A DNA stretch of 5,940 bases. It comes from Prevotella sp. CAG:891. GTDB lineage: Bacteria > Bacteroidota > Bacteroidia > Bacteroidales > Bacteroidaceae. Position numbers and translations under genes: made by a program. This document shows, one piece after another, positions 1-5,063 of this stretch. Location of the stretch: the NCBI GenBank assembly GCA_000437675.1, contig FR901682.1, positions 1 through 5,940 of the forward strand. The letters run 5' to 3'. The notes below the pieces were generated by a model. That model worked only from the letters and a program-made list of their open reading frames with translations. It was not told where the DNA came from and ran no database searches. The stretch's first letter is position 1. Each line of letters opens with the position of its first letter.

Positions 1-58
1 TGGGCGCGCGTTGCACTCTTTGGGGGAAAAACTACGAATTTCAACTGATTCATACCCA

Positions 59-193
59 ATGAAAAAACAAGAATTTTCGCGTTTTATGCCGAAGAACATG
101 TTTAATATCTTATTTACTTCCCTAAAGGAAGCTATTAAGTTAATCCTCCTGTTCGTAATAATAAGAATAATCAATGCCTTTCATGAAAAATAG
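59..193 (+). CDS. possible small hydrophobic peptide, unrecognised
   Basis: An ATG at 59 opens a 44-residue frame that begins MKKQEFSRF and has a mainly hydrophobic segment at about residues 25-41 (AIKLILLFVIIRIINAF), interrupted by one Lys and one Arg. It ends in the charged HEK. A short basic N-terminus and one possible membrane or amphipathic helix make it readable as a tiny membrane protein. The DNA here is about 30% G+C, and AT-rich non-coding DNA readily yields such Ile/Leu/Phe/Lys-rich frames by chance. The frame is also open upstream to the window edge, so it could instead be the tail of a longer gene. It lies opposite in strand to every secure gene. I recognise no family and see no clear promoter. 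Confidence 0.2.
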   Translation: MKKQEFSRFMPKNMFNILFTSLKEAIKLILLFVIIRIINAFHEK

Positions 194-227
194 CTAATAA
201 GGTATTCAACAGATACTGAACCATGAC

Positions 228-256
228 AAACTGAAAGCTGCCTTTGGCAATAGTTT
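228..256. other. two-part hairpin in the AT-rich left region
   Basis: On the plus strand AAACT (228-232) pairs with AGTTT (252-256). Inside it, TGCC pairs with GGCA around TTT, separated by an uneven internal loop. The T-rich stretch CCTCTTATTTCC follows. It begins 34 bases after the stop of the weak small frame at 59-193 and could terminate it, if that frame is real. With only nine pairs in two blocks, chance is a fair explanation. Confidence 0.25.
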
Positions 257-309
257 CCTCTTATTTCCTACTACGATTTTTTAGAACACAATGTCGGTCA
301 TACACAAGA

Positions 310-355
310 GGACAGTCCACAGCCTTGGCTGTACCACACTCTGCAGGAAGAGCGT
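310..355 (-). other. cluster of short hairpins beyond the recA terminator
   Basis: Three adjacent inverted repeats follow the large hairpin on the minus strand. ACGCTCT pairs with AGAGTGT over 336-355, seven pairs including one G-U around a 6-base loop. ACAGCC pairs with GGCTGT over 319-332 with a two-base centre. GGAC pairs with GTCC over 310-318 around one base. The G-U pair in the first again favours a minus-strand RNA. They may belong to a 3' untranslated region, a small RNA, or nothing functional. I recognise no RNA family. GAGGACAGTCC on the plus strand only superficially resembles the RNase P core. Confidence 0.3.
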
Positions 356-364
356 TTAACCAGG

Positions 365-431
365 ACAACAAAATCCCGATACAGCAATGTATGATGCTTA
401 CTCATACAAAACTGTACCGGGATTGTATTGT
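365..431 (-). terminator. long hairpin with T-rich 3' flank, probable recA terminator
   Basis: Read on the minus strand, AATCCCGGTACAG pairs with CTGTATCGGGATT (12 Watson-Crick pairs and one G-U). A 3x3 internal loop follows, then TGTATGA pairs with TCATACA around a 7-base loop. Outside a single mismatch, six more pairs (ACAATA with TGTTGT, one of them G-U) lengthen the stem. The 3' side runs into ATTTTGTTGT, which resembles a U-tract. In a plus-strand RNA the two G-U pairs would become A-C mismatches, so the structure fits an RNA transcribed leftwards, in the direction of recA. It starts 79 bases beyond the recA stop. The plus strand also has T-rich DNA after the stem (TTGTATTGTTTTT), so bidirectional use is possible. 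Confidence 0.6.
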
Positions 432-509
432 TTTTCCCTACTTGTTCATACGGCAAACAACTGCCGAAGAAATGGAGGGATATGGATTGAAAAGGGGGTA
501 ACTTTTAGG

Positions 510-1538
510 TTACTCTTCGTCGTTGCGAGCCTTTAGAGCTTCTGCAATCTGCTGTTCGAGTTCTTCGCTGAGTTCGGGATTATCCTTGATAATCTTTTTA
601 ACGGCATCGCGTCCTTGCCCCAAACGGCTTTCGCCATAGCTGAACCATGAACCGCTCTTCTTGATAATGCCGAGTTCTACGCCGAGGTCGACAATTTCGC
701 CGGTGCGCGAAATGCCTTCGCCAAAAGTGATTTCGAACTCTGCCTTGCGGAAGGGAGGTGCTACCTTGTTCTTAATAACCTTTACGCGCACCTGATTGCC
801 AATGGGAGTGTCGCCGTCCTTGATGGTGGTGACACGACGAATGTCGAGGCGCACCGAAGAGTAGAACTTGAGGGCGTTACCACCGGTCGTAGTTTCGGGG
901 TTGCCAAACATAACACCGATTTTTTCGCGCAACTGGTTGATGAAGATGCAGGTGGTGTTGGTGCGGCTGATGGTGGCAGTGAGTTTTCGCAATGCCTGGC
1001 TCATGAGGCGGGCCTGAAGACCCACTTTGTTTTCGCCCATGTCGCCTTCGATTTCAGCTTTAGGCGTAAGTGCTGCCACAGAGTCGATGACAATGATGTC
1101 AATGGCCGATGAGCGAATGAGCTGGTCGGCAATGTCTAAAGCCTGCTCACCGTTGTCGGGCTGAGAAATAAGCAGTTCGTCAACGTTTACGCCCAACTTG
1201 GCTGCATAAAAGCGATCGAAGGCATGTTCGGCATCAATAAAGGCTGCCACTCCCCCATTCTTTTGAGCCTGAGCAATGGCGTGAATAGCGAGGGTGGTTT
1301 TACCAGATGATTCGGGACCGTAGATTTCGATTATACGGCCGCGGGGATAACCTCCTACGCCCAATGCGGCATCGAGCGACAAGCTACCCGTTGAAATAAC
1401 CTCTACATTTTCAATACTCTGATCGCCCATGCGCATGATTGAGCCGCGACCAAATTCTTTTTCTATTTTAGCCATAGCCGCTTGAAGAGCTAACAGCTTT
1501 TCATTTTGTGCCTGGTTTTCGTCGGTTGTTTTTGCCAT
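510..1538 (-). CDS. recA: recombinase RecA
   Basis: RecA polymerises on single-stranded DNA and catalyses homologous pairing and strand exchange with ATP. The 342-residue protein has Walker A GPESSGKTT (74-82), catalytic Glu104 in IDAEHAFD, Walker B DIIVIDSVAAL (147-157), loop L1 EIEGDMGENKVG (162-173) and DNA-binding loop L2 (about 205-225, including GVMFGNPETTTGGNALKF). Interface and C-terminal regions are intact. The C-terminal tail is short and only mildly acidic (ending ARNDEE) compared with the 353-residue E. coli protein. The start at 1538 is preceded by CATTCCAAAATT with no Shine-Dalgarno sequence. No E. coli-type LexA box (CTGT-N8-ACAG) is visible in the 69-base upstream gap. That fits the common absence of a classical LexA regulon in Bacteroidota. 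Transcription probably arrives from bcp or from an unrecognised promoter. A candidate terminator lies 79 bases after the stop. Confidence 0.98.
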   Translation of the reverse strand: MAKTTDENQAQNEKLLALQAAMAKIEKEFGRGSIMRMGDQSIENVEVISTGSLSLDAALGVGGYPRGRIIEIYGPESSGKTTLAIHAIAQAQKNGGVAAFIDAEHAFDRFYAAKLGVNVDELLISQPDNGEQALDIADQLIRSSAIDIIVIDSVAALTPKAEIEGDMGENKVGLQARLMSQALRKLTATISRTNTTCIFINQLREKIGVMFGNPETTTGGNALKFYSSVRLDIRRVTTIKDGDTPIGNQVRVKVIKNKVAPPFRKAEFEITFGEGISRTGEIVDLGVELGIIKKSGSWFSYGESRLGQGRDAVKKIIKDNPELSEELEQQIAEALKARNDEE

Positions 1539-1607
1539 AATTTTGGAATGTCTGCTAAGAAACTATCGTGCCACATACGATTTAGAACATCGTGGGCTGT
1601 CAGATTC

Positions 1608-2063
1608 TTAAAGTTTTAATATTTGTTCTGCGTGAATTTTAGTTTTGATTTCCTTGGGATTGAAAATGTGAGCCACGCGGCCTTCTTCGTCAATAACGAA
1701 CGTGGTACGCAGTGTTCCCATATAGGTTCGGCCATACATTTTCTTTTCGCCCCACACACCGTAAGCTTCGACCGTTTGTTTTTCGGTATCAGCAATCAGG
1801 TGAAAAGGCAAATTTTGCTTCGCTATGAAGTTTTGATGTGACTTGGCAGAGTCAATACTTACTCCTATCACAACATAGCCGGCTTGCTGAAGGGTTTCGT
1901 AATTGTCGCGGAAACTACAGGCCTCGGCAGTACAGCCCGAAGTGCTGTCTTTCGGATAAAAGTAGAGCACCACCTTTTGTCCGCGATATTGGCTGAGTTT
2001 GATTTCGTTGCCTGCTTCGTCAAGGCCCAGCAGGTCAGGAGCCATATCTCCGATGTTTATCAT
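1608..2063 (-). CDS. bcp: thioredoxin-dependent thiol peroxidase, Bcp/PrxQ family
   Basis: This cytoplasmic atypical 2-Cys peroxiredoxin reduces hydrogen peroxide and organic hydroperoxides with electrons from thioredoxin. The 151-residue protein is close to the family's usual length (E. coli Bcp has 156). The active site PKDSTSGCTAEAC spans residues 37-49. Pro37, Thr41 and Cys44 form the peroxidatic PxxxTxxC motif, Cys49 is the resolving cysteine five residues later as in PrxQ/Bcp, and Arg119 in LRTTFVID is the conserved active-site Arg. The start at MINIGDMAPDLLG fits the usual N-terminus (a short beta strand, then GDxAPDF). It follows the helicase by 57 bases and precedes recA by 69, with no convincing terminator on either side, so cotranscription with recA is likely. 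Pairing a peroxidase with a repair recombinase could suit oxidative damage, but that link is only inferred from adjacency. Confidence 0.96.
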   Translation of the reverse strand: MINIGDMAPDLLGLDEAGNEIKLSQYRGQKVVLYFYPKDSTSGCTAEACSFRDNYETLQQAGYVVIGVSIDSAKSHQNFIAKQNLPFHLIADTEKQTVEAYGVWGEKKMYGRTYMGTLRTTFVIDEEGRVAHIFNPKEIKTKIHAEQILKL

Positions 2064-2120
2064 GTTATCGCTGTGTTAGGGTTGGTTTTGAGTAAATATG
2101 GTAGAGTTTGTAACCGTCAA

Positions 2121-3659
2121 TTACTGCGGTTTTCGGCCATTGCCCGATTTCTGTGGCCGACGTTTTGCAGCCGGACGATTATCCACTTTATCCTGCGGCT
2201 TTCCAGTAGCCGTTTTTTCGTTTCGCTTGGGTGCAGACGCATTGTTCGGTTTGCGATTATTGTGTTTTGGACGGGCGTTTGCATTCGGCTTGTTATTACC
2301 GTCTTTACGCGCCCGGTTTCGTCCTTTTCCCTGCTGTCCGCGTGGTTGATTTCCCTTACGGGGTTCTTCAGAGGGTTTACGCACACCTTCAGGCAGTTCG
2401 GCACGCGGGATTTTGATTTTAAGCGTTCGTTCGATGTTAGCCAGGGCATACAGGTCCTTTTCGCCAATAAGCGTAATGGCCTTACCTCGACGACCGGCTC
2501 GGGCAGTACGTCCGATGCGGTGAACGTAATCCTCGGCATCGTGCGGCGCATCATAATTGATTACCATGGTGATGTCATCGATGTCGATACCTCGTGCCAC
2601 AATGTCGGTAGCTACGAGCAAATCAATTTTTTGCGCACGGAACAACTGCATCACTTCGTCGCGCTCACTTTGTTGCAAGTCGGAGTGCATGGCGCGCGCA
2701 TTGAGTCCGCGTCGTTGCAGCAAAATGGTGAGTTCCTTTACCTTCTGTTTCGACGAACAGAACAGGATAACTCGCTGCGGCGGTTCGTCTTTGAATATTT
2801 TGCGCAGCACAATCGTCTTATCGGGTTCGTGACAAACGTAAAGGCTTTGACAAATATTTTCGGCGGGCTTTGACACGGCTATTTCAACCTCAACCGGGTT
2901 GTGCATCACCGTGCGGGCCAGTTCGGCAATTTTGGGCGGCATCGTGGCCGAGAACAGAATGGTTTGTCTGTTTTCGGGCATTTGTTTCACTATTGTCAGG
3001 ATGTCGTCGGCAAATCCCATATCGAGCATGCGGTCGGCTTCGTCAAGCACCAGGTGGGTGGTTCGGCTGAGGTCGAGTGTACCGAGCTGCAGGTGGGTAA
3101 TCAGTCGACCGGGGGTAGCCAGCACGATGTCGGCACCGGCTTGCAGCGAACGGCGTTCCTGTTCGTAACGAATGCCATCATTACCGCCATACACGGCCAC
3201 GGCATTGACCGAGGTGTAATAGGCAAAACCTTGCAGCGACTGGTCGATTTGACGTGCCAACTCGCGTGTAGGGGCTATTACCAAACAGTTCACGGCGTCG
3301 GCAGGATGCGGATCGCGTCCGAGCAGCGTGAGCAGCGGCAAGAGATAGGCAGCCGTTTTGCCTGTACCGGTTTGCGCCACACCCAACACATCGCGACGTT
3401 CAAGAATGTGCGGAATACAGGCAGCCTGTACGGGCGTACATTTTTCGAAACGCATATCGTAGAGTGCATCGAGCACATCGTCGCTCAAATCCAGGTCCTC
3501 AAAAAACACCTCGGGTGCTTTTTTTTCCTCCACGGCTTCGGTTTCAGCCGTTTCCACCGAATCGGCCGGAGCCGAAGCGGTTTGGGGTGTTTCGTTCACG
3601 GGGGCATTGTTTTCGGTCTGAGCGGCCTGGTCTGCCGGAGTTATGCTATGGTCTGTCAT
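2121..3659 (-). CDS. DEAD-box ATP-dependent RNA helicase, RhlE-like
   Basis: This cytoplasmic ATP-dependent RNA helicase probably acts in RNA decay, ribosome assembly or cold adaptation. The 512-residue protein shows the full motif set: Q motif around KCTPVQ (73-78), motif I AQTGTGKT (95-102), Ia PTRELA (130-135), Ib TPGR (182-185), II DEAD (206-209), III SAT (237-239), V VATDIVARGIDI (349-360) and VI HRIGRTARAG (380-389). An acidic, Ala/Thr/Glu-rich extension (1-50) precedes the core. A basic Asn/Lys/Arg/Pro-rich tail (about 421-512) follows it, as in RhlE and other RNA-tethering helicases. The frame is open upstream to 3842, but that extra part overlaps lptG and looks non-coding. The ATG at 3659 has an AT-rich leader (AAATATTTAAA) and no Shine-Dalgarno sequence, as is normal in Bacteroidota. 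It lies 57 bases before bcp. The exact subfamily (RhlE, DeaD or SrmB) is uncertain. Confidence 0.95.
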   Translation of the reverse strand: MTDHSITPADQAAQTENNAPVNETPQTASAPADSVETAETEAVEEKKAPEVFFEDLDLSDDVLDALYDMRFEKCTPVQAACIPHILERRDVLGVAQTGTGKTAAYLLPLLTLLGRDPHPADAVNCLVIAPTRELARQIDQSLQGFAYYTSVNAVAVYGGNDGIRYEQERRSLQAGADIVLATPGRLITHLQLGTLDLSRTTHLVLDEADRMLDMGFADDILTIVKQMPENRQTILFSATMPPKIAELARTVMHNPVEVEIAVSKPAENICQSLYVCHEPDKTIVLRKIFKDEPPQRVILFCSSKQKVKELTILLQRRGLNARAMHSDLQQSERDEVMQLFRAQKIDLLVATDIVARGIDIDDITMVINYDAPHDAEDYVHRIGRTARAGRRGKAITLIGEKDLYALANIERTLKIKIPRAELPEGVRKPSEEPRKGNQPRGQQGKGRNRARKDGNNKPNANARPKHNNRKPNNASAPKRNEKTATGKPQDKVDNRPAAKRRPQKSGNGRKPQ

Positions 3660-3698
3660 TTTAAATATTTCAGAAAAAGGAGATGAAAGGAATAAACA

Positions 3699-3744
3699 TC
3701 TAAGGTCCGATAAGCCTGAATGTATCGACAGGATTATCCTTAGA
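3699..3744 (-). promoter_or_regulatory. long hairpin between lptG and the helicase gene
   Basis: Read on the minus strand, the 91-base gap begins a long inverted repeat 6 bases after the lptG stop codon. The arms pair as TCTAAG with CTTAGA, then GATAA with TTATC after a 4-base bulge (GGAC) on the 3' side. A single mismatch follows, then CCTG with CAGG closing a 10-base loop. That makes 15 Watson-Crick pairs in 46 bases. No clean U-tract follows, only the mixed T-rich stretch TGTTTATTCCTTTC. The hairpin ends about 40 bases before the helicase ATG. It could be a weak terminator or 3' stabiliser for lptG, or a structured leader for the helicase mRNA. The sequence alone does not decide between these. 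Confidence 0.5.
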
Positions 3745-3750
3745 AACACA

Positions 3751-4983
3751 TTACTGCGGCGTACGCTTGTAAAGCACGAAGGCCACAACGGCAAACACCA
3801 AATTGGGCAGCCAAACGGCAAACATAGCCGGCCAACCGGCATTCAGTGCAAAGGTTGACGACACCGTTTGGAACAGAATGTAAGTGAAACTCAGTGCAAT
3901 GCCCACACCGATACTGGCACCCATACCGCCTTTGCGCTTTTCGCACGAAAGGCTCACTCCAATCAGCGTCAGGATGAAAGCGGCAAAGGGTGTGGCAAAG
4001 CGTTTGTGATATTCCACTTCAAAAGTACTAATTCCTGCAGCACCACGCAAGCGTTGGCGGTCAATAAATTCTTTCAATTCAGGAATCGTCATGGTTTCCT
4101 GCTGTCCGCGCACATAGAAGAAGTCGCGGGGTTCCATGACAATGATGGTGTCGAGTTTTTCGCCGCTTTCCAATTTTTCGCGCATTCCTTTGAGTGTACG
4201 AATTTTGTAATGGCGCAGTGTCCACGAGAAACGGCGGTCCGACAACGTATCGTACTGTATGCTTTGTGCCGTAAGGTGCGACACGAGTTTTTTATCGACA
4301 AATTTGTCGAGCGAAAATCCATATCCGCTTTTGCTCACATTGTCGAAGTGGGTGATATAGGCCACCACTCCCGTGTCTACTTGCATTTGCACATTATCGA
4401 CCGACGTTACATCTGTTTTTTTCTTAATGTATCGGTTTTCAAAGTTTACACGCGCCACATTACTTTGCGGAATCACGAAAGCCCCGAGCAAAAAGCTGCT
4501 GGCAGCAATCAGTGCAGCCGAAATCATGTAAGGGCGAAGCAAACGGCGAAAACTCATACCCGTGCTTTTCATCGCTATGATTTCGGAATTATCGGCCAAT
4601 TTCGAGGTAAAGAAAATGACGGCAATAAACACGAACAGCGGTGTAAACAGGTTTACAAAGTTCGGCACAAAGTTAACATAGTAATCAAAAATGATTTTCT
4701 GAACCGGTGCATGACTTTGTGTAAGTTTGTCGATACGTTCATTAAAGTCGAATACCACGGCAATTACCACGATGATGGTAATCAGAAAGATGTAGGTACT
4801 CAGAAACTTGTAAATGATGTAGCGGTCCAAGCGTCCGACGATGGGTTGCCGCCGACGGGCAGTCCGCTCTGCCGGTGCCGTTTGGTTCATACCATCCGGT
4901 TCCGGAGTCTGAGCGGAACTGTCGGCTGTAGCATCTGCCTGCCGGTTCGCTGATTTATTTCTGGAAAAGATTTTTTTAAACAT
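3751..4983 (-). CDS. lptG: LptF/LptG (YjgP/YjgQ family) lipopolysaccharide export permease
   Basis: This is an inner-membrane permease subunit that, with its partner and the LptB ATPase, extracts lipopolysaccharide and drives it along the Lpt bridge to the outer membrane. The 410-residue protein has the family layout. Hydrophobic segments lie at about 58-80, 106-127 and 152-172, followed by a long polar periplasmic domain (about 175-325) and three more segments at about 328-346, 356-374 and 386-405. The segment EIIAMKSTGMSFRRLLRP (134-151) after helix 2 matches the cytoplasmic coupling region that contacts LptB. The first 50 residues are an extra polar, low-complexity stretch; a second in-frame Met at residue 32 (codon ending at 4890) is an alternative start. 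I kept the first ATG because FKKIFSRNK resembles the short basic leader I expect in this family. Bacteroidota usually carry two such proteins, so LptF versus LptG is a tentative choice based on the tgt neighbour. Confidence 0.88.
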   Translation of the reverse strand: MFKKIFSRNKSANRQADATADSSAQTPEPDGMNQTAPAERTARRRQPIVGRLDRYIIYKFLSTYIFLITIIVVIAVVFDFNERIDKLTQSHAPVQKIIFDYYVNFVPNFVNLFTPLFVFIAVIFFTSKLADNSEIIAMKSTGMSFRRLLRPYMISAALIAASSFLLGAFVIPQSNVARVNFENRYIKKKTDVTSVDNVQMQVDTGVVAYITHFDNVSKSGYGFSLDKFVDKKLVSHLTAQSIQYDTLSDRRFSWTLRHYKIRTLKGMREKLESGEKLDTIIVMEPRDFFYVRGQQETMTIPELKEFIDRQRLRGAAGISTFEVEYHKRFATPFAAFILTLIGVSLSCEKRKGGMGASIGVGIALSFTYILFQTVSSTFALNAGWPAMFAVWLPNLVFAVVAFVLYKRTPQ

Positions 4984-5063
4984 CCGTGTTCAACTCACTT
5001 ATGGGTTGTTCAATGAAATCACAGGCTGTAACAAACTGAAGGGTAATTCCGATAAAACCAACG

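Larger units (their letters stand above)
1..509. other. intergenic region downstream of recA without a secure gene
   Basis: This 509-base stretch has an AT-rich left part (about 30% G+C over 61-180) and a more balanced right part that carries hairpins at 228-256, 310-355, 365-431 and 451-466. Another short perfect hairpin, CTTCC/GGAAG, lies at 117-131. The only candidate genes are the weak small frame at 59-193 and a possible gene start leaving the window on the minus strand at 53. No tRNA, rRNA, insertion-sequence end or repeat array is visible. Confidence 0.6.

Noticed and set aside
226..235. Exact 10-base repeat ACAAACTGAA, also at 5031-5040
   Set aside because: Repeats of this length are expected several times by chance in a window this size, and the flanks do not match beyond a base or two.
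306..318. GAGGACAGTCC, similar to the conserved GAGGAAAGTCC of bacterial RNase P RNA
   Set aside because: The required flanking helices and the distal conserved block are absent, the spacing to the terminator-like hairpin is too short for a full RNase P RNA, and the core itself has a mismatch.
244..501. 85-codon plus-strand frame starting with TTG
   Set aside because: It runs straight through the hairpins at 310-466, has a poor start and shows no recognisable motif or coding-like composition.
2090..2120. TTGACG followed by TATTTA upstream of bcp (minus strand), like an E. coli sigma-70 promoter
   Set aside because: The spacing and second box are weak, and Bacteroidota primary sigma factors use a different pattern (TTTG and TAnnTTTG), which is not present here.
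1884..2873. 329-codon plus-strand open frame opposite bcp and the helicase
   Set aside because: Its codons are in exact register with the sense codons of both genes, so it stays open simply because TTA, CTA and TCA codons are avoided there. The protein is Phe/Arg/Val-rich with no family resemblance, while the sense frames hold clear catalytic motifs.
2901..3686. 261-codon plus-strand open frame opposite the helicase N-terminal half
   Set aside because: Same in-register antisense effect. It covers the Walker and DEAD motifs of a secure gene and shows no recognisable domain.
3660..3842. Longer helicase start at 3842, adding 61 residues
   Set aside because: It would overlap the end of lptG by about 90 bases, runs through the hairpin and encodes a Cys/Leu-rich sequence unlike helicase N-termini. 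The ATG at 3659 has a typical AT-rich leader.
3868..4953. 361-codon plus-strand open frame opposite lptG
   Set aside because: It is in register with lptG codons and rich in His, Cys and Asn, as expected of the reverse complement of a membrane protein gene. No domain is visible.
5021..5029. ACAGGCTGT palindrome in the tgt-lptG gap
   Set aside because: Four-base arms around one base are too short to be a terminator, and there is no T-tract or conserved operator pattern to support a regulatory role.
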